Part shown: positions 51,370-60,138 of the stretch, piece by piece
Layout: every line of letters starts with the position of its first letter
Numbering within the stretch: position 1 is the first letter of the stretch
Source of the DNA: an uncultured Eubacteriales bacterium
GTDB lineage: Bacteria; Bacillota; Clostridia; Oscillospirales; Oscillospiraceae
Direction of reading: 5' to 3'
Assembly (NCBI GenBank): GCA_958402445.1
Contig: CATXTO010000004.1
Coordinates: forward strand, 60,790 to 124,789
DNA length: 64,000 nucleotides
Notes under the pieces: model-generated
Told to the model about the DNA's origin: nothing
Database searches by the model: none
What the model saw: only the letters and a program-made list of their open reading frames with translations
Made by a program: the position numbers and the translations under genes

Positions 51370-52272
51370 ATGACCGCGGATTTGTTTGAGTTGCTTGCAC
51401 AGGGCATTGTTTTGTTAGACGGCGCGGCGGGCTCAAATTATTTTAAAATGGGTATGGCCCCGGGGGCCGTGACGGAGCTTTGGGCGGACCAGCATCCGGA
51501 TGCCGTGCAGGCTCTGCAAATGGCCTACGTGCAAGCCGGCTGCCAGATCCTTTACGCGCCCACCCTGCAGGCCCAGCCGGAGGCTCTGGCCCGGTGCGGC
51601 ATGGCGGAACAGACGGAGGCTTTGAACGCCCGTCTGGTGGAAAGAACCCGGCGGGCTGCGCAAGGGAATGCTCTGGTGGCGGGGGACTTGTCCACCATGG
51701 CGGGAGTTCTCCCCTCCTGGGATCCGGCTAATCTGTCCCGGATGGTCCAGGGCTACCGCCGGCAAATCCGGGGACTTCTGGATGGCGGGGCGGACCTATT
51801 GGCGGCGGAAACGCTGCTGTACCCCCTGGAGGCAGAGGCTATCCGGGAGGCGGCCTCCCAGGAGGGCGCCGGCGCTATCCTGTATACCTTCACCTTGGGC
51901 CCGGACGGCCGTCTGGTTCAGGGACAGGAGGCCGGACCCGTGCTGGCAGAGCTGGAGTGCAACGGCGCTGCCGCCGTGGGAATTAACTGCGTCCCTGCCT
52001 GCGGCCAGCTGTCCGCCTGGGTGCGGCTGCTGCGGGAAGAGGTACGCGGGCCGCTGGTCTGCAAGCCAAACGCCGGGCTGCCGGAGGTGGGTCCTGGGGG
52101 GCAGGCCGTCTACCCCACGGGAATCGCGGAATTTGTTCAGGTACAGCTTCAGGCAGCCGACGCAGGCGCCACCCTGCTGGGCGGCTGCTGCGGTACGGAC
52201 CCCTCCTATTTGCAGGCACTGGCTGCGGCCCTCGCGGACGCTGGGCGCCTAGGTGTTCAAAATTGCCATTGA
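51370..52272 (+). CDS. Homocysteine S-methyltransferase family protein
   Basis: 300 aa from the ATG at 51370 (GGGAGGAATCGGC). LLDGAAGSNYFKMGMAPG at the start, GINCVPACGQL and LLGGCCGTDPSYL supply the three zinc Cys residues of the Hcy-methyltransferase barrel. It corresponds to the N-terminal module of MetH or to MtaA/BHMT-like proteins; no cobalamin or folate module is attached, so the methyl donor is unknown. The next gene starts 31 bases on. Confidence 0.88.
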   Translation: MTADLFELLAQGIVLLDGAAGSNYFKMGMAPGAVTELWADQHPDAVQALQMAYVQAGCQILYAPTLQAQPEALARCGMAEQTEALNARLVERTRRAAQGNALVAGDLSTMAGVLPSWDPANLSRMVQGYRRQIRGLLDGGADLLAAETLLYPLEAEAIREAASQEGAGAILYTFTLGPDGRLVQGQEAGPVLAELECNGAAAVGINCVPACGQLSAWVRLLREEVRGPLVCKPNAGLPEVGPGGQAVYPTGIAEFVQVQLQAADAGATLLGGCCGTDPSYLQALAAALADAGRLGVQNCH

Positions 52273-52303
52273 ATTTTAGTAGGCTCACTGGTATAATCGT
52301 GCC

Positions 52304-53728
52304 ATGGACAAACGAATCAGTTTTTATGTCAGCCGAAAAAATTGGCTGACCTGGGTAATGGCGCTCTTCATGGCTGCCTCCGCCGTGGTCCGAATCGTGC
52401 TCGCCTGTGTGAGAGGAACAGGCAGCAGCGGATACATTTGGAGCCAAGTGGTTCTCCCGGCGGCGGCTTGTTTGTTGTATGTGCTGATTTCCCTGCGGCA
52501 TGGGGAAGAACGATTTTATAAAACAGCCATCCCGGTTTTCATGATGGCGCTTTATTTTTGTTTTTACACCCGGACCGCCATGCCCGACCTGCACGCCTGG
52601 TACTTTTTCCTATACTGCTTTATGTACTTCACGCTGGCGGTCCTCTATGCTGTGGTGGTGGCTGGAAAAATTAAACACTACTGGGTGCTTTTGCTGGTGT
52701 ATTTGGTGCCGCTGATTTGCCGAGTTGTATATTACCGGGAGCAGCTGGCGCTTCGCTATGTGGCCAATTCCGTATTTTCCCTGGCTCCCGATTCTCTGTT
52801 TCTCCTGGGCCTTATTATTGCGGTTCTGGCGATGTGGGTGCAAAACGACGGCAAGTATCACGCCACCTGGGGGGACCGGGTGGACGGCAGGCGTCTGCGT
52901 ACTCTGTATCCCATGTCACAGATCTCCCCGTATATCATGGTAACCCGTAACACCGCTACCAACTTTTTTACGGACTCGGTGGAGATTACCAACTTGGAGC
53001 GCTACGTGCGGCAAAAGCGCAAGGACGGACTTTCCAATTTTGGCATCACCCATGTTTTCTTGGCGGCCTATGTCCGCACGGTGGCAAAGTACCCGGGTCT
53101 GAACCGCTTCCTGGCGGGGCAGAAGGTCTATTCCCGGGACGACGATATTCAGTTCTGCATGACTGCAAAAAAAGAAATGAGCAAGGACTCGCCGGATTCC
53201 ATCTTCAAGCTTCATCTTTCCACTGCGGATACCGTGTGGGAGGTCTATGAAAAATTTGACGCGGCGGTGGAGCAGATTCGCAACACGCCCCTGAACAGTG
53301 ACTTCGACAACACTGCCCGGGCCCTGACCATGATTCCCGGCGTATTTTTAAAATTTGTGGTCTGGCTGCTGCGGACTCTAGATTATTTGGGACTGCTGCC
53401 CAAGTTCCTGCTGGAGGTGAGCCCCTTCCACGGCTCCGTGTTCTTTACCTCCATGGGTTCTCTGGGAATACCCCCTATTTACCACCACTTGTACGATTTT
53501 GGTAATCTGCCCGTGTTCGGCTCCTTCGGCTGCAAGCGTCGGGCCAACGAGGTCTTGGCCGACGGCACGGTAGTGCAGCGGAAATACGTGGATTTAAAAT
53601 TCTGTCTGGACGAGCGGATTGTAGACGGTTATTATTACGCCACGGTTTTTAAGTATATGAAGCGTCTTTTACAGCATCCTGAAGTCTTGGACCAACCGCC
53701 GGAGGAAATACACCGGGATATCGACTAA
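52304..53728 (+). CDS. Membrane-anchored 2-oxoacid dehydrogenase E2-like acyltransferase
   Basis: 474 aa. Residues 1-180 hold about six membrane helices (WLTWVMALFMAASAVVRIVL, IWSQVVLPAAACLLYVLISL and others). Residues about 195-474 form a chloramphenicol-acetyltransferase/E2 catalytic fold: GRRLRTLYPMSQISPYIMVTRNTATNFF, GITHVFLAAYVRTVAKYPGLNRFLAG, FHGSVFFTSMGSLGIPPIYHHLYDFG and FCLDERIVDGYYYA. In E2 and CAT the last motif is HxxxDG; here Glu replaces the His. No lipoyl or E3-binding domain. The upstream site is weak (TGGTATAATCGTGCC). Reaction unknown. Confidence 0.75.
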   Translation: MDKRISFYVSRKNWLTWVMALFMAASAVVRIVLACVRGTGSSGYIWSQVVLPAAACLLYVLISLRHGEERFYKTAIPVFMMALYFCFYTRTAMPDLHAWYFFLYCFMYFTLAVLYAVVVAGKIKHYWVLLLVYLVPLICRVVYYREQLALRYVANSVFSLAPDSLFLLGLIIAVLAMWVQNDGKYHATWGDRVDGRRLRTLYPMSQISPYIMVTRNTATNFFTDSVEITNLERYVRQKRKDGLSNFGITHVFLAAYVRTVAKYPGLNRFLAGQKVYSRDDDIQFCMTAKKEMSKDSPDSIFKLHLSTADTVWEVYEKFDAAVEQIRNTPLNSDFDNTARALTMIPGVFLKFVVWLLRTLDYLGLLPKFLLEVSPFHGSVFFTSMGSLGIPPIYHHLYDFGNLPVFGSFGCKRRANEVLADGTVVQRKYVDLKFCLDERIVDGYYYATVFKYMKRLLQHPEVLDQPPEEIHRDID

Positions 53729-53830
53729 AAATGGCTTTCCGTCACTATTGATAATTTCCCATTTTCTGCTATACCTTCGTGCGATCGCCAACAAGTCCCA
53801 GCGGGAAGAAAAAACAAGGAGAAAAGAGAA

Positions 53831-54904
53831 ATGAGACGAGGAAAGAAAATTCTGGCGCTTGCCTTAATCGGTTTGTTGATCGCAGGCGTTTTCGCCGGCT
53901 GCCGAAATAACGGCAAGGAACCGGAGCCCTCTACCGCACCCACTACGATTCCCACCACAGAACCGACCACAGTCCCCTCAGAACCCACCACGGTGCCAAC
54001 TACCGCACCCACAGAGCCTGCAACGGAACCTACCGATGCAATCGTCAGCCTGTATTTGCAGGAACCCGACGGATTCCTACAGGATCCAAGCGGCATGTAT
54101 CTCTGGTCCCCGAATTATCCGACGGACCCATCATTTATTAGCATCACCGCATCTCCTGCAAATGAGGCGATCCTGCAGAACACAGCCGAGGATTATGAAA
54201 CGATTCTCAAGACCATGTACGCTGCATTGCTGGGGGAAGGGGCTACAGCCACCGTAGAATCGTTGGAGCAGACCGAGGTGGACGGCTTTCCCGCTCTGCA
54301 GCTCACCTACACCATGGAAAACGGGGAGACCAAATATAAAATCGTGGAATACGACATTGTGGCTGATCAAAATTACGCCATTGGCTTTGCCGACGCCACA
54401 GGCGGGGACTGGTCGGAGGCCTTCACAGCTACGGCTGCCAGCATTGATTTTCTCAAGGCCGGCGAAATTGCCACACCGAATTACTCCGGCCTGACGCAAT
54501 ATGACCTGGACTGCGGCCTCTCTATCAAAATGAACGAGGGATTTCAAGTATCCGATATGGAGAATGCCTCCGGCTTTCTGGAGAGCGAACGGGCTGCTTT
54601 TATGGTCATTCTGGATGACTACGCCTCTCTGTCCAGCTTGGGCTATGGGAAAAACCTCACCCTGGAGCAGTACGCCGCTCTGGTGCAGGAAGCATATGAA
54701 ACCGGCGCTTTCGGCTTGGATCCCTTGGGTAACCTTTTCACTACCTTCGTAGAGGATTCCGACGACACGGAAATTTACTACTATGTGACTGTAAAGCAAA
54801 CCGAAAGCGGGTTCTGGACCTGTATTTTCTATTGTTATTCCGACGATCAAAGTGCACATCAGAATCGGTTTCCCCTGTGGGCCAGCAGCATTGCTGCCGA
54901 ATAA
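53831..54904 (+). CDS. Lipoprotein with Pro/Thr-rich linker
   Basis: 357 aa. Lipobox LIAGVFAGC (Cys24), then about 45 residues of PTTIPTTEPTT-type repeats that span the wall, then two similar beta domains (about residues 75-215 and 220-357), each of the PsbP/DUF-like sort with NYAIGFADATGGDW and TEIYYYVTVKQTESGFW. The function is unknown; possible duplicated domain. AAGGAGAAAAGAGAA precedes the ATG. Single-gene unit ended by a strong terminator. Confidence 0.78.
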   Translation: MRRGKKILALALIGLLIAGVFAGCRNNGKEPEPSTAPTTIPTTEPTTVPSEPTTVPTTAPTEPATEPTDAIVSLYLQEPDGFLQDPSGMYLWSPNYPTDPSFISITASPANEAILQNTAEDYETILKTMYAALLGEGATATVESLEQTEVDGFPALQLTYTMENGETKYKIVEYDIVADQNYAIGFADATGGDWSEAFTATAASIDFLKAGEIATPNYSGLTQYDLDCGLSIKMNEGFQVSDMENASGFLESERAAFMVILDDYASLSSLGYGKNLTLEQYAALVQEAYETGAFGLDPLGNLFTTFVEDSDDTEIYYYVTVKQTESGFWTCIFYCYSDDQSAHQNRFPLWASSIAAE

Positions 54905-54919
54905 TTTCCCTTCTTATTT

Positions 54920-54957
54920 ATCCACCGGCACGCAGACTCGTGCCGGTGGATATTTGC
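54920..54957 (+). terminator. Terminator after the lipoprotein gene
   Basis: ATCCACCGGCACG-CAGACT-CGTGCCGGTGGAT followed by ATTTG. Confidence 0.8.
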
Positions 54958-55125
54958 TACCATGACACGATAAATTGATTTGACAAAATCTGGGTAAAAT
55001 GGTATACTGTCAACAGAAGGACGACGATTTTCAATTGACACCGCAGGTCCATATCACATCCTAAAAAATTGGCAATTGCGCTTTTTACATATTCGCTTTG
55101 GAAAGAAAATATAGGGGGAACTGCA

Positions 55126-55683
55126 ATGGGGGCTTTCTTTCAAAAAATTCATGTTCGCGCTTCCAAAGAGGACCAAGAACTGTGGCTTTTGCCCGCTATG
55201 GCGCAGCTTGGGTACCAGCAGGTAGAGGAGGAAGCCGATCTTACCCTCTGGCTTCAGGCAACGGGGGCGTGGACCACCCTTTATTTCGAGGATGGGGACC
55301 TGGAACCCTCTTTTCTTCTGACCCTGGTGCAGGCTATCTCCGCCTGTCCCGGGAGGACCTGCCTGTTTGTAGAATGCGTGGACAGCGACTTTGTGCTAAT
55401 TAGCTTGTTTCAGGCAGGGGTGCAAGTCGATGCCGGAGCCATCGGGACATTTTATGGCGACCAGCCTCCAAGGCCAAACCCGCTTTGCTGGCAGGAACTG
55501 GTAAAACCGGGAGAAATGCCCTCCTTTCTTCATCTTTTCTCCCCGGAAACCTCCTTTGTATTTGCAGAGGACGCATTGCAGGAGCTTTATCCCCTCTTGG
55601 GGATTGACTGTGCCGCGGAGGTCTGCCCCCAAGCGGACGGCGGCGGCCAAGCCTTGTATTATCGGCAGGGCGGCAAGGATTAA
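55126..55683 (+). CDS. Hypothetical cytoplasmic protein
   Basis: 185 aa from the ATG at 55126 (ATAGGGGGAACTGCA). Acidic, no signal peptide or membrane helix; FFQKIHVRASKEDQELWLLPAMAQLGYQQV and LTLWLQATGAWTTLYFEDGDLEPSFL are its most ordered parts. I do not recognise the family. Own terminator downstream. Confidence 0.7.
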   Translation: MGAFFQKIHVRASKEDQELWLLPAMAQLGYQQVEEEADLTLWLQATGAWTTLYFEDGDLEPSFLLTLVQAISACPGRTCLFVECVDSDFVLISLFQAGVQVDAGAIGTFYGDQPPRPNPLCWQELVKPGEMPSFLHLFSPETSFVFAEDALQELYPLLGIDCAAEVCPQADGGGQALYYRQGGKD

Positions 55684-55710
55684 TTAGCCATCTTCTCCCA
55701 ACCCTTTAGA

Positions 55711-55747
55711 CCAAAGCCGCCGACCGGAAGGTCGGCGGCTTTGGTCG
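55711..55747 (+). terminator. Terminator after the hypothetical gene
   Basis: CCAAAGCCGCCGACC-GGAA-GGTCGGCGGCTTTGG, 15 bp perfect stem. Confidence 0.8.
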
Positions 55748-55913
55748 TAGGGCAATGAAAGTCCTTTCAACCTCCTTTCAATTTCAATCCGCTTCAAAAA
55801 TTTTGGAACTTTGTCCACATGTAGAAGACAAGCTTCTAAAGTTTGTGACATCTTGCCCAAACCGTTGAGCAAAATCTTGTGGTGTTTACCCGCTCCTAAT
55901 TTGCATTTTTCTC

Positions 55914-55994
55914 TTGCGCCCGTATCAAAATGTATTGTATAATAAAAAAAAGGCGTTTTGCATGGCGATGTTCGTGCATAGCGCCTTTTCAATT
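55914..55994 (+). promoter_or_regulatory. Promoter and leader hairpin of the phosphoribosyltransferase gene
   Basis: TTGCGC (55914-55919), 18 bp, TATAAT (55938-55943). The transcript would start near 55950 and immediately form AAAAGGCG-TTTTGCAT...ATGTTCGTGCATAG-CGCCTTTT (55948-55989), a hairpin with U-tract, 6 bases before the GGAGGG ribosome site. Confidence 0.6.
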
Positions 55995-56007
55995 GGAGGG
56001 TAAAGCC

Positions 56008-56649
56008 ATGACATTAAACCTAGTCAAATTGCCCGTTCGCAAGGGCGACGCGACGCTGCGAGTAACGAAGGGACATTTTGTCACCAACCACAGCCATATT
56101 AACTATTACATTGACGTGACCTACCAAAAAACCCGTCTGAGCGAAGCCCAGGCGGCGGCCAAGGCTCTGGTGAACAAATATGTCTCCAGCACCATCGTGG
56201 ATACCATCGTCTGTCTAGATGGCATGCAGGTGGTAGGAACCTGTCTGGCGGAGGAGTTGACGCGGGCCGGCTTTTTGTCCATCAACGCGCATCAAACCAT
56301 TTATGTGGTCACGCCGGAGCTCAGCGGCGAAAGCCAGCTGTTTTTTCGGGACAGCATCCAGCCCATGATCACCGGCAAGCACGTTTTGATTCTAATGGCT
56401 TCGGTCACCACTGGCATCACCATTAGTCGAAGCATGGACTGTGTGCGCTATTACGGCGGTACCGTAGTCGGGGTCTCCGCCATCTACAGCGCAGCGGAAA
56501 CTGCCGAGGACGGCACCCCCATCAACGCGCTTTTTCAACTGTCGGACTTGCCGGATTACGCCAGCTATGACGCGCACAGCTGTCCGATGTGCCGCGGCGG
56601 CGCCAAAATTGACGCGCTGATCACCAGCAACGGCTACTCCACCTTATAG
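56008..56649 (+). CDS. Phosphoribosyltransferase-family protein
   Basis: 213 aa from the ATG at 56008. HFVTNHSHINYYIDVTYQKTRLSEAQAAAKALV resembles the orotate PRTase hood; HVLILMASVTTGITISRSMDCVRYYGGTVVGVSAIYSAA is the PRPP loop region with a variant of the usual acidic DD-x3-T-G-x-T (here ASVTTGIT, lacking the acidic pair). C-terminal CPMCRGG is a possible zinc knuckle. The missing acidic pair suggests a regulator or specialised enzyme rather than a classical PyrE. Own promoter and terminator. Confidence 0.8.
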   Translation: MTLNLVKLPVRKGDATLRVTKGHFVTNHSHINYYIDVTYQKTRLSEAQAAAKALVNKYVSSTIVDTIVCLDGMQVVGTCLAEELTRAGFLSINAHQTIYVVTPELSGESQLFFRDSIQPMITGKHVLILMASVTTGITISRSMDCVRYYGGTVVGVSAIYSAAETAEDGTPINALFQLSDLPDYASYDAHSCPMCRGGAKIDALITSNGYSTL

Positions 56650-56660
56650 CTGCCAGTATC

Positions 56661-56695
56661 CCGGGGCGGTCTGCGTACCGCCTCGGTTTTTTCTT
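56661..56695 (+). terminator. Terminator after the phosphoribosyltransferase gene
   Basis: CCGGGGCGGT-CTGCGT-ACCGCCTCGG followed by TTTTTTC. Confidence 0.88.
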
Positions 56696-56790
56696 TTCCC
56701 TATGGCTTATTGCCCGTGCGCTTGCCTTTTGTGAAAAATCCGATATAATGAGAGCAACATTTTACCGCAGAATGGAAAGGAGCGAAAAAC

Positions 56791-57558
56791 GTGGGACATT
56801 CAACGCTGTTGGAGGTCTGTGTCGACAGCTTTGCCTCCGCCATGGCCGCAGTTCAGGGTGGGGCGGACCGCCTGGAACTGTGCAGTTGTCTGCAGGTCGG
56901 CGGTCTGACGCCGGACCCGGCCCTGCTGGAGCAAATCCGGCGGGAGACCGCCATACCCATCCGCTGCCTCATGCGGCCCCGCTTCGGGGACTTTTGCTAC
57001 TCAGAGCGGGAGCTGGAGCTGCTGCAGGCTCAGATACCCCGTTTGCGGGAGGCAGGCGCCGACGGATTCGTTTTGGGTTGTCTTACCCCAGATGGATGTC
57101 TGGACGCAGGAAATCTAAGGCCGCTGCTGGAGGCGGCTCAGGGACTGGGCCTCACCCTGCACCGGGCCTTCGACGTGGCCCGGGACCCGGTGGAGGCTAT
57201 GGAAGCCGCGGCGCAGCTGGGCTTTGACACCGTGCTCACCAGCGGTCAGGCCAGGGACTGCTGGGCTGGCCGGACATGCATCGAAAACTTACTGCGCCTG
57301 GAGCTGCCTATAGCAATCATGGCCGGTGGCGGTGTGAATGCTGGGGTAATCCATCGCATGACGGACCTGATGGACCTGCGCTGCTTCCACATGAGCGGGA
57401 AGGTCATACGCGGCAGCGCCATGATTTTCCGCCGCTCCGGCGTCCCCATGGGCCTGCCGGGCCTGGACGAATTCTCCATCTGGCAAACAGACGAGGAAGC
57501 CGTCCGGGCCGCAGCCCAATGCCTGCGGCAAAAATACAAGGAGGATACGCCATGCTGA
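56791..57558 (+). CDS. cutC: CutC-family protein
   Basis: 255 aa, GTG start after AAAGGAGCGAAAAAC. TLLEVCVDSFASAMAAVQGGADRLELCSCLQVGGLTPD, IPIRCLMRPRFGDFCYSE, LHRAFDVARDP and IMAGGGVNAGVI define the CutC TIM-barrel. Once linked to copper homeostasis; the true enzymatic role is unsettled. It overlaps the transglutaminase-like gene by 7 bases, so the two are coupled. Confidence 0.94.
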   Translation: MGHSTLLEVCVDSFASAMAAVQGGADRLELCSCLQVGGLTPDPALLEQIRRETAIPIRCLMRPRFGDFCYSERELELLQAQIPRLREAGADGFVLGCLTPDGCLDAGNLRPLLEAAQGLGLTLHRAFDVARDPVEAMEAAAQLGFDTVLTSGQARDCWAGRTCIENLLRLELPIAIMAGGGVNAGVIHRMTDLMDLRCFHMSGKVIRGSAMIFRRSGVPMGLPGLDEFSIWQTDEEAVRAAAQCLRQKYKEDTPC

Positions 57559-60083
57559 GCCAAGCTGTACAGGAATACGCCCAAGCCGCCTGGGAAGCCG
57601 CCCGAAAATCCCTGGGCGCCGTAGGTCGGCGCCATCAGCAGCACCTGGAATCGCTAACCGGAGATTTGCGCACCCTGCTGGAGCTCGCCCTGGGGACGCT
57701 CCCCACTTCAGACGTGGCCACGGTTCCCTTCCCCACCCTGCTGGGTTTCGCCCAGCACGCCCTGGTGCAGCGGGATTGCAGTCCCTACTGCCGGGATATA
57801 CCCGAAGATATCTTTCTGCACTGCGTATTTTATCCCCGGGTCAACTCGGAGGACCTGGTGGACTGCCGGGCTTTCTTTGCAGAACATTTGACCCCGCTGG
57901 TAGAAGGCCTTACAGGGGCGGAGGCCGCCTTGGCTGTCAATCGCTGGTGCGCCGCGCAGGTCACCTATGAGAGCACGGACCTACGGTCCGAAAATCCCAT
58001 GACCGCTTACTTTTGCGGGCTGGGCCGGTGTGGAGAGGAGTCCACCTTTGCTGTCACCGCTTTTCGCTCCGTGGGCATTCCTGCCCGGCAGGTCTATGTT
58101 CCCTGGTGGTCCCATTGCGACGACAATCACGCCTGGGTGGAGGTCTACGTAGACGAAGGCTGGCATTTTTTGGGCGCCTGCGAACCGGAACCTATTTTGG
58201 ACCGGGGCTGGTTCTCCGACGCCTCCAGCCGGGCCATGCTGGTGTGCAGCCGAAATTTCTTCGATTATGTGGGCCAGGGCATGGCAGGGGAATCGCTGAC
58301 CCAGCGTCAGGGAACCTGCTGCTTTTTCAATCAAACCGCCCGGTACGCTGATACCGCCCGGCTGTCCCTCACCGTAACAGACCGGGCAGGACACCCCCAG
58401 GCCGGTGCGCAGGTTCAATTTTACGTCTTCAATATGGCTGCGCCTGCGAAAATTGCCCAACTCACTACAAACGCAGCAGGCCTTGTATCCCTGGAAACCG
58501 GCCTTGGCAGTCTGTACATCGAGGCGCGGGCTGGTAATCAATTCGCCTGGGCCGCTCTGACTGTCTCAGAAGATACCTGCCAAACTCTCGCGCTGACAGA
58601 ACAGACGCCGAGAGAAACTGTGTGGGACCTGAATTTCTTCGCCCCTACGCCCACCGGACGGAACCGTACTACTCTGACCCCGGCCCAGGAGCGGGAGAAA
58701 GCCGCCGTTCTGTCACAAGCCAACGAACAAAGGATAAGCCGAATTTCCAACTACTGGAAATCTGAATACCAGACCGGAGACACGGAGCTGGACCGGGTAT
58801 TTCGGCGGGCGGGGGGCAACGCCGCCACGCTCTGGTCGTTCTACAATGGCTGCGAGCCAAACGAGCGCCCCCTCGCCCGTGGTCTGCTGCTGAGCCTGGC
58901 GGAGAAGGACTGGCGGGATGTCAAGCTAGAGGTTCTACAAGCGCACCTGGCGGCGGCAGCCTCTCTCCCTAATCCGGACAGCGCGCTTTTCCTGCCCTTC
59001 GTCCTGTGTCCACGGGTTGGCTACGAGCTGCTGGAGGCCTGGCGGACTCCCATTCTCCAGGCGCTTTCGCCGGAGCAGCAGGTGCAATTTCGAGAAAATC
59101 CGCCAACTCTTTGGTCCTGGATTCAAGACAACTTTCAGGAGGGCACCTGCAATTGGTATCCGGTGCTGTCCCTGCTTCCCGCCGGCGCACTGGCTCTGGG
59201 AGCCGCAGATGAGAAGGGCCGCCGGCTCCTGTTCGTGGCCATCTTACGGACGTTGGGCGTTCCCGCCCGGCTGAACCCCATTGACGGCACCGCACAATTT
59301 GCTGTAGACAATGTATTTTATACGCCGGAGGCGCAAAAAGTCGCTCCCGCAGAGCACGCTTCCCTCTCCCTGCGCATGCCGGAGCCTCTGGTCTACGGAC
59401 AGTCCTACACCCTCTCCCGCTGGGAGAACGGCTGGCTGCCTCTGGACTACACAGGAATTCAGGACCCCGCCTTCCAACTGTCGCCGGGAAGTTACCGGCT
59501 GATCACCACCAATCGCTTGCCCAACGGGAACCAGCTGGTCCGGCTCGCCACCTTCCATCTGAAACCGGGCGAGAGCCGGGAGGTAGCGGCGGAGCTGCGC
59601 CCCGCCACGCCAGAACAAATGCTCTCGGACATTTCACTGGGACCTCTGCCTTTTTTGGACGCTGCCGGGCAAGCCGCCATGCAAGGAGGCGGACCTCTGC
59701 TAGCGATATACCTGGATGTCGGCACCGAGCCCACAGAACATATCCTGAACGAGGTCCTGGAAGCCCGGAAAGCTGTGGCGCTGGCCATCCATGCTGGACT
59801 GTCTCTCAAGGTCCTGCTGCGCGGCCATGAAGCGCAAGGCGACCCCACTCTGAACCGGGTTTTGGACGCCTTGCCGGAAATCCAGGTCCTATATGCCGAT
59901 TTTCACAGCCCAGCAGTGGACCGCTTGGCCAGGTGCCTGTATTTAGAGCCAGGCGTATGGCCTCTTGTGGTCCTGACGGATGGTTCGCATCGGGGCTATT
60001 TCGGCCGGTGCGGTTACAGCGTGGGGACCGTGCCCCTGCTGCTGCGCCTGTTGACATGCATTAAATCGGAATCCAACACTTAA
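57552..60083 (+). CDS. Large transglutaminase-like protein
   Basis: 843 aa from the ATG at 57552 (AAGGAGGATACGCC). No signal peptide. A transglutaminase-like core at about residues 120-210 has Cys160 in GLGRCGEESTFAVTAFRSVGIPARQ and His193 in DDNHAWVEVYVDEGWHFLGACEPEP. A beta sandwich follows (ARLSLTVTDRAGHPQAGAQVQFYVF), then a helical region, a second degenerate core around residues 535-590 (CNWYPVLSLLPAGALALGAADEKGRRLLFVAILRTLGVPAR, cut) lacking an obvious catalytic set, and a thioredoxin-fold-like C-terminus. Peptide or amide chemistry in the cytoplasm is likely. Coupled to cutC. Confidence 0.82.
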   Translation: MLSQAVQEYAQAAWEAARKSLGAVGRRHQQHLESLTGDLRTLLELALGTLPTSDVATVPFPTLLGFAQHALVQRDCSPYCRDIPEDIFLHCVFYPRVNSEDLVDCRAFFAEHLTPLVEGLTGAEAALAVNRWCAAQVTYESTDLRSENPMTAYFCGLGRCGEESTFAVTAFRSVGIPARQVYVPWWSHCDDNHAWVEVYVDEGWHFLGACEPEPILDRGWFSDASSRAMLVCSRNFFDYVGQGMAGESLTQRQGTCCFFNQTARYADTARLSLTVTDRAGHPQAGAQVQFYVFNMAAPAKIAQLTTNAAGLVSLETGLGSLYIEARAGNQFAWAALTVSEDTCQTLALTEQTPRETVWDLNFFAPTPTGRNRTTLTPAQEREKAAVLSQANEQRISRISNYWKSEYQTGDTELDRVFRRAGGNAATLWSFYNGCEPNERPLARGLLLSLAEKDWRDVKLEVLQAHLAAAASLPNPDSALFLPFVLCPRVGYELLEAWRTPILQALSPEQQVQFRENPPTLWSWIQDNFQEGTCNWYPVLSLLPAGALALGAADEKGRRLLFVAILRTLGVPARLNPIDGTAQFAVDNVFYTPEAQKVAPAEHASLSLRMPEPLVYGQSYTLSRWENGWLPLDYTGIQDPAFQLSPGSYRLITTNRLPNGNQLVRLATFHLKPGESREVAAELRPATPEQMLSDISLGPLPFLDAAGQAAMQGGGPLLAIYLDVGTEPTEHILNEVLEARKAVALAIHAGLSLKVLLRGHEAQGDPTLNRVLDALPEIQVLYADFHSPAVDRLARCLYLEPGVWPLVVLTDGSHRGYFGRCGYSVGTVPLLLRLLTCIKSESNT

Positions 60084-60087
60084 AAAA

Positions 60088-60121
60088 GCGTCCTGGGTCC
60101 TTTTCTAAGGACCCGGGACGC
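60088..60121. terminator. Bidirectional terminator between convergent genes
   Basis: GCGTCCTGGGTCC / GGACCCGGGACGC; on the minus strand followed by TTTTTT, so mainly serving the membrane-protein gene to its right. Confidence 0.8.
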
Positions 60122-60138
60122 AATTCACAAAATACGCG

